NCBI RefSeq assembly: GCF_034350045.1
Contig: NZ_CP133781.1
Location: forward strand, 3,520,501 to 3,584,500
DNA: 64,000 nucleotides
Direction of reading: 5' to 3'
DNA from: Pseudomonas sp. CCI4.2
GTDB taxonomy: Bacteria > Pseudomonadota > Gammaproteobacteria > Pseudomonadales > Pseudomonadaceae
Shown here piece by piece: positions 45,219 to 54,315 of this stretch. A program made the position numbers and the translations under genes. The notes below the pieces were generated by a model. That model was given only the letters and a program-made list of their open reading frames with translations. It did no database searches and was not told the DNA's origin. The first letter of the stretch is position 1; the number at the start of each line of letters is the position of its first letter.

Positions 45219-46337
45219 TCAATGTGTCACGCTGACCGCGGCGGTCTTTTTTTCCGTCAGCCGAATGATCTGCCGGGCAAAGAAGCCGCCGCTGACGATA
45301 ACCCCAAACAGCCGCAAGGTTTGCATCGCCAGCACAAAACCAACGTCCGAGTGGGTGTCCATGGCGATGATCGCCATAGAGTCCAGACCACCGGGGCTGG
45401 TGGCGAGGTAAACCGAGAGAAAGTCTTTGTTCATCCATTCGGCAAGCAGCCAGGCCGACAGCGAACACAGCAGGATCAACAGCAGCGAGCCGAGAATCAT
45501 CGCGGGTAAACGTCGCCACACATACAGCACGGCGGGCCGGTCAAACCGCAGGCCGATGTAGCAACCAATGGCGCCGTAAGCAAAGGCGAGCAGCCAATGC
45601 GGCAAGTTGATTTGCAGCAATCCGCTGAGCTGCAGCGCGCTGCCGATCAACAGCGGCAGCAGCAGCGCCCCCGCCGGGATTCTGGAACTCAGCCCGACAC
45701 CGACCACAATCGCCAGCACGCTAAGGGCAATACTGAGCCAGTCGGAACCGTGGGAGACCGCCGCGCTGGCCTGCGCCACTGCGACGCCAGTGTCTGCACC
45801 GATCAAGTGGCTGACCAATGCGCCCAGCATCACCACGCACACCACTCGCACGTACTGCATGGTCGCGACCACCCGGGAATCAGCGCCGGACTCTTCGGAC
45901 ATGGCGACCATCGCCGACGCCGCGCCAGGCGATGTACCCCAGGCGGCGGTGCTACCGTCGAAGCCTGCATAACGCACCAAAACCAAACCGACGACGCTAC
46001 TCAGCAGAATCGTTAGCACCGTGGCAAATAGCATGAAGTGCCACGAGTGAGCGACGGTCGCCAGTACCGAAACGGTCATGGCATGCGCCACCAGCATGCC
46101 CACGAAGCCTTGGCCTATGCGAAATGCCTGCTTATGAAGACGGATGGACGCGCCACAAACACCGAACGCGATGGCAACCAGCATGGGCCCGAGAAATAGC
46201 GCGGCGGGGATATTCCAATATTTGAGGAGTTGGCCAGAAGCGCCAGCCAGTGAGATCAAACCAAGCCACTGAACGTAAATCGGTTGGGTATGCAGCGAAA
46301 AATCTGACACGCGAGACACAGAGTTTCTCCAGAGCAT
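45219..46337 (-). CDS. AbrB/ammonia monooxygenase-type membrane protein (PF05145)
   Basis: A 372-residue polytopic inner-membrane protein with about ten hydrophobic segments in two similar halves (AbrB duplication). Features include YWNIPAALFLGPMLVAIAFG, WGTSPGAASAMVAMSEESGA and the second-half counterpart TSPGGLDSMAIIAMDTHSDV. Families so named are putative transporters or regulators; the function is not established. ATG 46337 is preferred: GAGGAAAACCG precedes it. It is divergent from a LysR gene. Confidence 0.88.
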   Translation of the reverse strand: MLWRNSVSRVSDFSLHTQPIYVQWLGLISLAGASGQLLKYWNIPAALFLGPMLVAIAFGVCGASIRLHKQAFRIGQGFVGMLVAHAMTVSVLATVAHSWHFMLFATVLTILLSSVVGLVLVRYAGFDGSTAAWGTSPGAASAMVAMSEESGADSRVVATMQYVRVVCVVMLGALVSHLIGADTGVAVAQASAAVSHGSDWLSIALSVLAIVVGVGLSSRIPAGALLLPLLIGSALQLSGLLQINLPHWLLAFAYGAIGCYIGLRFDRPAVLYVWRRLPAMILGSLLLILLCSLSAWLLAEWMNKDFLSVYLATSPGGLDSMAIIAMDTHSDVGFVLAMQTLRLFGVIVSGGFFARQIIRLTEKKTAAVSVTH

Positions 46338-46445
46338 CGGTTTTCCTCGTGGAATATTTACCAACGCAGCGCATGCAGTATCGACAGCTCAACCGATCAA
46401 GTCTATTTTCTAATAGTCATGAATCGATAACTTTGGTTGATCAAT

Positions 46446-47348
46446 ATGGACCTGCGAGACCTCACGTATTTTGAAACCATTGCCGAGTTGGGGCACTTGG
46501 GACGCGCGGCGCAGAAGCTCAACCGCAGCCAACCGGCACTGACCAAAAGCATTCAGCGATTGGAAGAATCGTTCGGCACCAAACTGTTCCAGCGCGATGG
46601 TCGACGGATCAAGCTGACGCCGGTGGGGGAGTTGCTCCAGGCGCGGGGCAAACAGTTGCAACAAAGCATCGCCGAGACCCAACGCGAAGTGCGCGATTTC
46701 GCCAGCGGCGTTGTAGGTAACATTCGCCTGGGTTGCGCGGCGACCATGGCCGAATACCTGCTGCCTGAACTGACGGCGACGCTGTTGCAGCGTGCTCCGG
46801 ACATCACGCTGAAACTGGTGATTGGCCAAGATGACTTGTTAAGTGACCTGCTTCGCTCCGGGCAACTGGACATGATCATTTGTCCGTTGATCACCCGCGA
46901 CGAACAATTCGTCAGTTTTCCGGTATTGGAAGATGAAGCAGTAGTAGTGGCCAGTCACAACCATCCGATTTTCGCGACCCAGATTCAGATGAGCGATTTG
47001 TGCAATTACCGATGGATATTGCCGCCTATGAGCGTGTCGTCACGGCAGTGGGTGGACGCGGCGTTTCGCGCTAATCAGCTGCCGGTGCCGTCGGTCCAGG
47101 TTGAAACTAATTCGATTTCGCTGCTGCCACGGCTGATCGCTCAAACCAATCTGTTGAGTTTCATCGCACGGGAGACGCTGGAATTCGGTGCGGGCATGAA
47201 GCATTTACGCGAAGTACCGCTGGCGCAAACCACGATGAAACGCACCATTGGCCTGACATTGCGCCTTGGCGGCTATTTGTCACCGGCGGCGCACTCCATG
47301 GTTCAGATGCTGCGCGACAGCAATGGGCACTTTTTTAACGCCGACTGA
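46446..47348 (+). CDS. LysR-family transcriptional regulator
   Basis: A 300-residue LysR protein: HTH FETIAELGHLGRAAQKLNRSQPALTKSIQRLEESFG (about 8-43), LFQRDGRRIKLTPVGE, then an effector domain. It is divergent from the AbrB-type membrane gene (108 bp between starts) and probably controls it. ATG 46446 is used; a TTG three codons upstream is possible. Confidence 0.93.
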   Translation: MDLRDLTYFETIAELGHLGRAAQKLNRSQPALTKSIQRLEESFGTKLFQRDGRRIKLTPVGELLQARGKQLQQSIAETQREVRDFASGVVGNIRLGCAATMAEYLLPELTATLLQRAPDITLKLVIGQDDLLSDLLRSGQLDMIICPLITRDEQFVSFPVLEDEAVVVASHNHPIFATQIQMSDLCNYRWILPPMSVSSRQWVDAAFRANQLPVPSVQVETNSISLLPRLIAQTNLLSFIARETLEFGAGMKHLREVPLAQTTMKRTIGLTLRLGGYLSPAAHSMVQMLRDSNGHFFNAD

Positions 47349-47396
47349 TGGGGTTAACCTGTAGTCAAACCTCTGTGAGCCAGGGAGACACACCTG

Positions 47397-47624
47397 ATGA
47401 ATACAAACACCTACTTGAGCACGCACACTCAGGCGTTACCTTTTATGTTTGGCGGCGATCAATCGCCGCTCAACGATTCCGACGCCGATGAAGACGACAC
47501 TTATGGCGGCTACGGCGGTGACGTCGATATCGATCTGGAAGACCTGAGGCTTGAAGAGTTCAGCGACTCAGACAAACTCGACTCCACCCATGGCGGCGAC
47601 GTCGGGTCTTCTTCACTGAGCTGA
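47397..47624 (+). CDS. Small acidic Gly/Asp-rich protein
   Basis: A 75-residue protein with a near-neutral N-terminal third (MNTNTYLSTHTQALPFMFGG), then a very acidic Asp/Glu-rich stretch with repeated Gly-Gly (DDTYGGYGGDVDIDLEDLRL). It ends HGGDVGSSSLS. No signal or membrane segment is seen; it is likely disordered or metal-binding. A GGGAGA site precedes the ATG. It follows the LysR gene by 48 bases on the same strand. I do not recognise a family. Confidence 0.5.
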   Translation: MNTNTYLSTHTQALPFMFGGDQSPLNDSDADEDDTYGGYGGDVDIDLEDLRLEEFSDSDKLDSTHGGDVGSSSLS

Positions 47625-47736
47625 AGCCATGGGTCTTGACACCCTTCGGCAGCGCCTACAAGCCCGGCGCTTGCGCGGCTGCTCCCACAGGATTTTCGGC
47701 TGTTTGCGTTCGTCTGCGTCAATGAGGTCCCAGATA

Positions 47737-48261
47737 TTACAAGGGTTGGGCGCCACCCTCAGCAGCCAAATACCGCGCCATTTCAACCACCGCTTCTTCG
47801 GCCGTTGCGCTTGCGCCTGCCCAGCTACAGGCCAGCATCAAATTACGCGGCAGGCCGAAGTCTTCCACCATGAGCCCATTCGCATCAAACCCTTCTTGAT
47901 CATGACTCACCAATTCGCGCAGCGAACCGATTGGGTCGAAATAAGCCCACACTGGTTTGCCCAACGCCACGGCCATGCCGACTTCGAACACCGTGCCAGA
48001 GTCCGGTTCCAGGCCACGAAACACATTCAAATTAGCCAACACCCCGGTGCAGCGCCGGAGCATGACGATGTTCATTGCGCAGATCTGTTGCGCCGTCGCT
48101 TCTGGCGTTCGATCTTCGGTGACGTCGTTGTCGAACGGATACAAACCTTCAAGCCCATGGTCCGCGCACAGCGCCTTGAGGTAGCGGCCGTGCTCAATGG
48201 CGTCCGGCCGAAAAACGTCGAAACCTGCCAAATAAACCTGCGGTGCAGAGAATTTTTTCAT
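47737..48261 (-). CDS. Nucleoside 2-deoxyribosyltransferase
   Basis: A 174-residue protein of the nucleoside 2-deoxyribosyltransferase family. It opens with VYLAGFDVFRPDA and has YPFDNDV. The active-site region includes ANLNVFRGLEPDSGTVFEVGMAVALGKPVWAY, with the catalytic Glu in FEVGMA. It probably exchanges or hydrolyses nucleobases of deoxynucleosides. It is divergent from FAN1. Its fold is distantly related to the N-terminal domain of the TPR protein at 12180. Confidence 0.9.
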   Translation of the reverse strand: MKKFSAPQVYLAGFDVFRPDAIEHGRYLKALCADHGLEGLYPFDNDVTEDRTPEATAQQICAMNIVMLRRCTGVLANLNVFRGLEPDSGTVFEVGMAVALGKPVWAYFDPIGSLRELVSHDQEGFDANGLMVEDFGLPRNLMLACSWAGASATAEEAVVEMARYLAAEGGAQPL

Positions 48262-48381
48262 AGTAAGTTCCCTTGGTTTTTGCCATGCGTCGATTCTAGC
48301 TTGCCTGTGTGAACCTGCGCTGGTATCTGTACGGATAACCAGTGCTCATCAATGTGCCATCAGCTTATGTGAATAAAATCT

Positions 48382-50058
48382 GTGAACAGCAGTCCCCTCG
48401 ACAACCCGTTTTATTACCTCGTTAATTTCCAGCATGTGCTGGAGTGGATTGCCGAGCGTTATACCGATGTGCTCGACCGCACTGAGCGTCAGTTCATCAA
48501 TGACTTTATTGACCTGCCCCAGACCGCTCAAGGCCTGCTGGTACGTATGGTCATGCGCAAGGGCACGTTGTTTCGCGCCAGCAAATTGAGCTACGCGGAA
48601 ATAGGCGATCCGGCATCAGCGGTCCAACCGTTGCTGAAAAAAGGCTGGGTGGACCCACGACCAGCAATCAGCCTGGACGAGCTATTCGGGCTGCTGCGCA
48701 AGGCCGAGGTCGTTACGTGTTTCACATCCCATGGAATTAAAATCGCGGATAAAAAGACCGCGATGTTTGAACGGTTGCACGCGCTTTACCCCGAGCCGCA
48801 GCCCATCGATCAGTGGCACCGTGGATTCGATGAACCGGTGTATGGCCTTACCGTCATGGCTCTTTGCGAGCGGTTGCGGCTGCTGTATTTCGGCAACCTG
48901 CATCAAGAATGGTCCGAGTTTGTGCTCGCAGATTTGGGCGTCTACCGCTACGAAAAGGTCGAATTTACTGCCGAGTCTCGCGGTATCAATGAGCGCGCGG
49001 ACATCGACACCTGTTTGCAGCTGCACCGTTGTCGGCAAGCGTTGGAGCTGCCAAACACGCTCCAAGCACTGACGGCATTGGCGCAGCAAGCGCTTGTGGT
49101 CGAGAGTCGCAGTCCGTGGCTGAACATGCGTCGAGCCAAGCTGCTGTTTCAGATCGGTCAACAGGCTGAACGGTTGCAGGAGTGGTCTTTAGCGCTGGCG
49201 GTGTATGAGCAGGGCGAGTACCCCGGTGCGCGCTTGCGGCGGATTCGGGTGTTGGAGCGCAGCGCTGACTACTCAGCGGCCATGGTCTTGCTCGAAAGTG
49301 CGCAAACGGCGCCTGAAAATGCCGCCGAAGCCCAAGGCTTGATGCGCATCTTGCCGCGTCTGCAACGCAAACTGGGTTTGCCGGCCGAGCGTCGGCGCAG
49401 TGCCAACGTCCTCAGTCGCCTCGATATAACAGTTTCCCAAGCCCTGGACCTGAGCGTGGAGCAGATGATTCAGCGGCATTTGGCCGATGACGTCGGACCG
49501 GTTTACTACGTCGAAAATACGCTGATCAACTCACTGTTCGGTTTGCTCTGTTGGCCGGCGATTTTTGCGCCGCTGCCGGGGGCTTTTTTTCACCCATTTC
49601 ACAGCGCCCCCAGCGACCTTTACAGCCCGGACTTCTATCAGCGTCGAGCGGCTTTATTTGATGATTGTCTGCAACAGCTGGATTCCCAGGCGTACCAAAC
49701 CACTGTTCGCCAGCACTTTAAAACCAAACAAGGCCTGCAATCGCCGTTTGTCTTTTGGGGCACATTGACCGAGGAGTTATTGGAGCATGCGCTGCACTGC
49801 TTGCCCGCCGATCACCTGCGCCACTGGTTTCGCCGGCTGTTGTTGGACATCAAGGCCAATCGCAGCGGCATGCCCGACCTGATCCAGTTTTACCCAGCCG
49901 AGCAGCGCTATCGAATGATCGAAGTCAAAGGCCCCGGCGACCGTCTACAGGACAACCAATTGCGCTGGCTGGATTTTTGCGCCGAGCACGGCATGCCAGT
50001 GGTGGTGTGTTACGTGCAGTGGTCGGCGGAGCTGCCAGTCATTTGCCCAGCGGCGTGA
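48382..50058 (+). CDS. FAN1-type VRR-NUC structure-specific nuclease
   Basis: A 558-residue homologue of P. aeruginosa FAN1, a 5'-flap/structure-specific nuclease of interstrand crosslink repair. The N-terminal part holds a SAP-like region (FRASKLSYAEIGDPASAVQPL), the middle is TPR-like helices (about 220-330), and the C-terminal VRR-NUC domain carries the PD-(D/E)XK catalytic set GMPDLIQFYP…YRMIEVKGPGD with QDNQLRWLDF. Start is GTG 48382 (MNSSPLDNPFYYLVN). Length matches the family. It is convergent with a MocR gene, 31 bases away. Confidence 0.93.
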   Translation: MNSSPLDNPFYYLVNFQHVLEWIAERYTDVLDRTERQFINDFIDLPQTAQGLLVRMVMRKGTLFRASKLSYAEIGDPASAVQPLLKKGWVDPRPAISLDELFGLLRKAEVVTCFTSHGIKIADKKTAMFERLHALYPEPQPIDQWHRGFDEPVYGLTVMALCERLRLLYFGNLHQEWSEFVLADLGVYRYEKVEFTAESRGINERADIDTCLQLHRCRQALELPNTLQALTALAQQALVVESRSPWLNMRRAKLLFQIGQQAERLQEWSLALAVYEQGEYPGARLRRIRVLERSADYSAAMVLLESAQTAPENAAEAQGLMRILPRLQRKLGLPAERRRSANVLSRLDITVSQALDLSVEQMIQRHLADDVGPVYYVENTLINSLFGLLCWPAIFAPLPGAFFHPFHSAPSDLYSPDFYQRRAALFDDCLQQLDSQAYQTTVRQHFKTKQGLQSPFVFWGTLTEELLEHALHCLPADHLRHWFRRLLLDIKANRSGMPDLIQFYPAEQRYRMIEVKGPGDRLQDNQLRWLDFCAEHGMPVVVCYVQWSAELPVICPAA

Positions 50059-50089
50059 ATCCGGCCAAGGTCAGTAGGCCAGTCTCGAC

Positions 50090-51523
50090 TCAGGCCATGG
50101 CCTCCAGCAACGACTTTAGCCGGTCCAGGGAGGGGTCGATGTCCAGGGTTTCAATGGCGCCGAAACCCATTAGCAAGCCGGGTTTTTCTTCGGTGGCGTA
50201 GAAGAACGGCGCCAAGGAATACAGGCCGATGTCGGCCTTCTTCGCTCGCTCAATCAGCCGCGCAATGTCTATTGGCACCTTGCACAGCAGCGCCATGTGA
50301 AACCCTGCCATGGAGGGCACGGCTACAAACCAAGGCGCCAGGTCGCTATGGACGCGGGACAGAAGGCGTTCGCGGCGCCCCGCATAAATTCCATGACAAC
50401 GGCGTATGTGCTTGAGCAGGTAGCCGTCTGAAATGAACTTGGCCAACGCCCACTGAGGCAACGTCGAGGTGTGCCAGTCGGTGAGCTGTTTGGCAATGAT
50501 GACCGCTTCGATAATCGCCGGAGGCAGCACCGCATAGCCAAGGCGCAACTGGGGCAGCAGGGTTTTCGAGAAGGTTCCGACATACGCCACGATTCCGAGT
50601 TCGTCCATGCTCTGCAGGGAATCGGTCGGGCGCCCCTCGTAACGGAATTCGCTGTCGTAGTCGTCCTCTATGATCACCGCACCCAGTTCGCGCGCGCGTT
50701 CCAACAGGGCTTCCCGGCGTGCCTGACTCATGGGCATGCCCAGCGGGAACTGATGCGAAGGCGTGACATAAATCAGCCGTGTGCCGTCAGGAATCAGCTC
50801 GACACAGATGCCCTCGCTGTCCACGGGTATCCCCACTACGTTTGCGCCCTGGGCTGAAAACAACAGGCGTGCCGGTGTGTAACCGGGGTCTTCCATGGCG
50901 ACGATATTGCCGGGCTGAATCAACACCCGTGAAATCAGGTCCAGCGCTTGTTGGGCGCCGTTGCACACCACGATATCGTTATCGACGCAGACAACGCCGC
51001 GGGAAAACGAAACGTGCTGGGCAATAGCTTCGCGCAACGCCGGCAAGCCTTCGGGCTGGCTATAAAAGCCCGGTGAACGAGCAATCTGCCGCAGGGCGTA
51101 TTGCGTGCAGCGGCGCCACTCTTGTTCGGGGAACTGGAGTCTGTTCGTTGCCCCACCAATGAAATCGCAACGGGAGGTGCCCATCATCGCCGGGTGGCGG
51201 ATCGGGGATTGCAGGTCTTGCCAGTGTTGAATCAGTTCGGCGCTGGCGAAATCCGATCGGCTTTGCTTGGGGCGTTTTGTCGCTAGGCGAGCGTTGACAA
51301 AGGTACCGCTGCCGATTTTACCCACCAGGTAGTTTTCGTACGTCAGTAGGGAGTAGGTGTCGGAAACGGTTTTGCGTGAAATACCCAGTTGTTCCGCCAG
51401 CAAACGGCTGGGGGGGAGTCGGGCGCCAGTGGCCAATCTGCCGGACTCAATTGCCTCACGTAGCTGCTGATAGAGCTGGCTCGCCAAGTCCTTGCGCCCT
51501 TTGATTACAACGTGCAGTTCCAT
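50090..51523 (-). CDS. MocR/PdxR-family PLP-dependent transcriptional regulator
   Basis: A 477-residue fusion of a GntR winged helix and an aminotransferase-like domain. The HTH is LATGARLPPSRLLAEQLGISRKTVSDTYSLL (about 30-61), and the PLP-binding fold spans about 110-470. The Schiff-base Lys lies in YVGTFSKTLLPQLRLGY, and the cofactor Asp in VIIEDDYDSEFRY. MocR proteins sense PLP, GABA or amino acids. It is divergent from a VOC gene (227 bp between), a possible target. Confidence 0.93.
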   Translation of the reverse strand: MELHVVIKGRKDLASQLYQQLREAIESGRLATGARLPPSRLLAEQLGISRKTVSDTYSLLTYENYLVGKIGSGTFVNARLATKRPKQSRSDFASAELIQHWQDLQSPIRHPAMMGTSRCDFIGGATNRLQFPEQEWRRCTQYALRQIARSPGFYSQPEGLPALREAIAQHVSFSRGVVCVDNDIVVCNGAQQALDLISRVLIQPGNIVAMEDPGYTPARLLFSAQGANVVGIPVDSEGICVELIPDGTRLIYVTPSHQFPLGMPMSQARREALLERARELGAVIIEDDYDSEFRYEGRPTDSLQSMDELGIVAYVGTFSKTLLPQLRLGYAVLPPAIIEAVIIAKQLTDWHTSTLPQWALAKFISDGYLLKHIRRCHGIYAGRRERLLSRVHSDLAPWFVAVPSMAGFHMALLCKVPIDIARLIERAKKADIGLYSLAPFFYATEEKPGLLMGFGAIETLDIDPSLDRLKSLLEAMA

Positions 51524-51750
51524 AGGTGAGGCCTCTTAATCCACGTGCCCGATAAACCGTTGGATCAGCCAGCTGGCAAAGGGCCCTGGCGGGGTGTCGG
51601 TGCGGTAGATGAGGTCGACGTTATACGGGCTACTGCTGATTTTAGGTAGTTGAAGCTGCACCAGCCGACAGCTGTCGAATTTTGTGTGGCGCAATCGACT
51701 AAGGGTAATCGTGGCCGGATCTGGCCGCGAATCCACTCAGGAGATACGCC

Positions 51751-52251
51751 ATGCACGTCATCCAGAAACTATCCCCATGTTTGTGGTTTGCTGAGGAGGC
51801 TGAGGAGGCGGTCGAATTTTATACCGGCATCTTCAAGGACTCGCGCATCCTTGGTCTTACGCGTTACAGCAAGGTGGGATTTGAGATGCATCACCGGCCT
51901 GCTGGTTCAGTGATGTCGATTATGTTTGAGCTGGAAGGGCAGCGCTTCACCGCCCTCAACGGCGGCCCGTTGTTCACGTTCACTGAGGCGGTTTCGCTGC
52001 AAATCTACTGCAAGACCCAAGCTGAAATTGATCATTACTGGAACGCGCTAACGGTTGGCGCAGATGTTAGCGCCCAGCAGTGTGGTTGGCTAAAAGATAA
52101 ATTCGGGCTGTCGTGGCAAGTGGTGCCGGAGTTGCTGGCTGAGATGATCAATCAAACCGATCCGCAGGTCACAGACAGGGTCATGAGCGCCATTATGGAG
52201 ATGAAAAAACTTGATCTGAACGCGTTGCAGCAAGCAGTTGACGGCGTGTAA
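51751..52251 (+). CDS. VOC-family protein (PhnB/3-demethylubiquinone methyltransferase-like)
   Basis: A 166-residue VOC-fold protein of the PhnB group: QKLSPCLWFAEEAEEAVEFY, RYSKVGFEMHHRPAGSVMSI, FTALNGGPLFTFTEAVSLQI, and WNALTVGADVSAQQCGWLKDKFGLSWQVVP. Members are often annotated as 3-demethylubiquinone-9 3-methyltransferase, but most have no proven activity. It is divergent from the MocR gene. Confidence 0.85.
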   Translation: MHVIQKLSPCLWFAEEAEEAVEFYTGIFKDSRILGLTRYSKVGFEMHHRPAGSVMSIMFELEGQRFTALNGGPLFTFTEAVSLQIYCKTQAEIDHYWNALTVGADVSAQQCGWLKDKFGLSWQVVPELLAEMINQTDPQVTDRVMSAIMEMKKLDLNALQQAVDGV

Positions 52252-52363
52252 AAACACCCTCTACGAGTCTAGGAACCAACGTGTTCGCGATGTAGCGGCG
52301 ACGCGGTGTGTCTTGCCCCACCATGCGGAACCTCGCTTAGGCTCGGTCTTCCCTCACTCCGGC

Positions 52364-52446
52364 CGCATGGTTTCGCGGGGCCTCTTTGCGTAATTTGATA
52401 GTCAATTCACCGGCGATCTATAGGCGGGCGACTATCTGTAGGAGCC
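52364..52446 (+). repeat. Dispersed ~80-bp repeat, copy 3
   Basis: GCATGGTTTCGCGGGGCCTC, AATTTGATAGTCAATTCACC, GGCGATCTATAGGCGGGCGA, then CTATCTGTAGGAGCCA. The best-conserved copy; it runs directly into the composite repeat. Confidence 0.8.
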
Positions 52447-52647
52447 AACGTGTTGGCGAAGGTCCTTAGGACCTATCGCAGCCTTCGGCAGCTCCTACAG
52501 AACCTGTACATCGCCAACATCTGTGGGACCGAATTTATTCAGGAAGGCTTCAGTCCTGACACCCTGCAACCTCAAACCACACAAAGTGCCAGACAGTTTG
52601 CTTCGCGACAGCACGGCGTCGAAGACGTGGCGGACCCTCCTACAGAT
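52439..52647 (+). repeat. Composite intergenic repeat, copy 4 (A-B-C-D, most complete)
   Basis: All four modules: A (GTAGGAGCCAACGTGTTGGC, a GGTCCTTAGGACC stem, TCGCAGCCTTCGGCAGCTCC), B (TGTACATCGCCAAC), C (TGTGGGACCGAATTTATTC, CTGACACCCTGCAACCTC), D (CAGTTTGCTTCGCGACAGCA, GACGTGGCGGACCCTCCTAC). Confidence 0.8.
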
Positions 52648-52676
52648 CCAGTGAATATATTTCAAAATCAGGACAA

Positions 52677-52994
52677 TCACTTGCTCCCGCTGCCGCCTGC
52701 ACCGCCCGCGCCGCCACCCGCACCGGCGCCACCGCCTCCGCTGCCACCCATGCCGCTGCCGTTACTTGCGCCGCCGCCCTCGGCTCCGCCGCCGTTGCCT
52801 TTCATGGTTCCGGCCCCGTTGGCGTTTGCGCCACCGGACGTACCGTTGGGCATGTTGCCGTTTTCCATCGACGCCGGGGTTCGAGGTGCGTTGTCTTCGG
52901 GGTCGGTAGTGCCGGTGGAAGAGCTGGTGGCAGCCACTGCGGCGGTGGAGAGCAGCGCTGCCAAGGCCAGAACGGTCATTTTTGTAGTGATCAT
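52677..52994 (-). CDS. Small secreted glycine-rich protein
   Basis: A 105-residue protein with a clear Sec signal (MITTKMTVLALAALLSTAAVAA). The mature part is polar and Asn/Thr-rich (PRTPASMENGNMPNGTSGGA) and then almost pure Gly/Ala/Ser (about 60-105). The N-terminal design fits a periplasmic or secreted protein; the Gly-rich tail has no known catalytic role. An AGGAG site lies ten bases before the ATG. It is divergent from pstS, about 230 bases away. Confidence 0.7.
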   Translation of the reverse strand: MITTKMTVLALAALLSTAAVAATSSSTGTTDPEDNAPRTPASMENGNMPNGTSGGANANGAGTMKGNGGGAEGGGASNGSGMGGSGGGGAGAGGGAGGAGGSGSK

Positions 52995-53131
52995 GATTGA
53001 ACATCTCCTGGGGGATAGGTCGATACAAAACGTTGGTCCTTCCCCCCAATTGATAGGTGCCGGTAGGCCGACAAATGGTTGTCGATGGCGTAGGCAGGGT
53101 CCTACAGGTATTTCGCAATATCCCGAATTAC

Positions 53132-53149
53132 TGTCATCAAGCGGAAATA
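53132..53149 (+). promoter_or_regulatory. Candidate Pho box upstream of pstS
   Basis: CTGTCAT-CAAG-CGGAAAT. The first half is a perfect PhoB half-site; the second keeps C, G and the final AT of CTGTCAT at the correct 11-base repeat. It lies 76 bases before the pstS start. Confidence 0.6.
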
Positions 53150-53224
53150 TTTAAAGCATTAAATCGTCACGGCTACTTCCTTGTGGGCTAACCACAAAAT
53201 CCCCCTTTCTGAGGTGTTGCCGTG

Positions 53225-54241
53225 ATGTTGCTGACTAAAAACCGTCTGTCGCTTTTGCTGGCCACGTTGTGCCTGAGCGGCATGGCACACGCGACTGATG
53301 TAACCGGTGCAGGCTCGAGTTTTGTATTCCCAGTGCTGGCGAAGTGGTCCCAGGACTACGGTAAAACTTCCCCGGATCGCATCAACTACCAGTCGATTGG
53401 TTCGGGCGGCGGCATTGCTCAGATCAAAGCAGCAACCGTTGATTTCGGTGCTTCCGATGCACCGTTGTCTGCCGAAGACCTTCAGGCTGCTGGCCTTGGT
53501 CAATTTCCAAGCGTGATCGGCGGCATCGTGCCGGTGTTCAACGTTGAAGGCATCGACGCTGGCAAGCTCAAGCTTGACGGCGAAACGTTGGCCAAGATCT
53601 TCATGGGTACCGTTAAAACCTGGAATGACCCAGCCATTGCTGCGTTGAACACAGGTCTGACGCTCCCGGCCGCTGCCATCACCGTGGTACACCGTTCGGA
53701 CGGCTCGGGCACTTCGTTCAACTTCACCAACTACCTGGCCAAAGTCAGCCCTGAGTGGAAAGCCGGCCCAGGTTTCGGCACTGCAGTGCCATGGCCGGTC
53801 GGTGTGGGCGGCAAGGGTAACGAGGGTGTTGCTGCCTACGTGAAGCAGATCAAAGGTTCTATCGGTTACGTTGAATACGCTTACGCATTGACCAACAAAA
53901 TGAACGCCGCTCAGTTGAAAAACGCCGCAGGCAAGTTTGTTGAGCCTAACGCAAAGGCATTCCAGGCCGCTGCTGACACTGCCGATTGGGCCAGTGCCAA
54001 AGACTTCAACCTGATCATGACCAACGCACCGGGCGAAAACGCGTGGCCGATCACTGCGACCACCTGGATCATCATGTACAAAAAAGCGAAGAACGCCGAG
54101 CAAAGCAAAGCGGCGTTCGACTTCTTCAAATGGTCTCTGGAGCACGGCCAACAACAAGCCGCTGCTCTGGATTACGTTGCGCTGCCAGGCTCGTTGGTTC
54201 AACGGATTGAAGGCTACTGGAAATCTGACTTCAACCATTGA
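53225..54241 (+). CDS. pstS: Phosphate ABC transporter substrate-binding protein PstS
   Basis: A 338-residue periplasmic phosphate receptor. The signal peptide (MLLTKNRLSLLLATLCLSGM-AHA) is followed by the mature start TDVTGAGSSFVFPV. Phosphate-binding features of the E. coli-type PstS: TGAGSSF, INYQSIGSGGGIAQIKA, DFGASDAPL and HRSDGSGTSFNFTNYL. ATG 53225 is used; GTG 53222 adjoins it. First gene of pstSCAB. Confidence 0.96.
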   Translation: MLLTKNRLSLLLATLCLSGMAHATDVTGAGSSFVFPVLAKWSQDYGKTSPDRINYQSIGSGGGIAQIKAATVDFGASDAPLSAEDLQAAGLGQFPSVIGGIVPVFNVEGIDAGKLKLDGETLAKIFMGTVKTWNDPAIAALNTGLTLPAAAITVVHRSDGSGTSFNFTNYLAKVSPEWKAGPGFGTAVPWPVGVGGKGNEGVAAYVKQIKGSIGYVEYAYALTNKMNAAQLKNAAGKFVEPNAKAFQAAADTADWASAKDFNLIMTNAPGENAWPITATTWIIMYKKAKNAEQSKAAFDFFKWSLEHGQQQAAALDYVALPGSLVQRIEGYWKSDFNH

Positions 54242-54254
54242 TTTGAAGCCTTTG

Positions 54255-54295
54255 GCTCCCTCTCGTCCCGCCATTAAGGTGGGATGACAGGGAGC
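54255..54295 (+). promoter_or_regulatory. pstS-pstC intercistronic stem-loop
   Basis: GCTCCCT (54255-54261) pairs with AGGGAGC (54289-54295), and inside it TCCC and CC pair with GG and GGGA around an ATTAA loop. Without a T-run it is better read as an mRNA stabiliser or attenuator that keeps pstS expression above pstCAB. Confidence 0.5.
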
Positions 54296-54315
54296 ATTCT
54301 TGCGAGTGGACCTTG

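Larger units (their letters stand above)
52252..52676. other. Gene-free repeat region
   Basis: No coding signal. Contents: a GC-rich block (CTTGCCCCACCATGCGGAAC and ACTCCGGCCG, about 52311-52365) similar to 11180-11225, the dispersed repeat (52364-52446), then composite repeat copy 4 (52439-52647). Confidence 0.7.
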
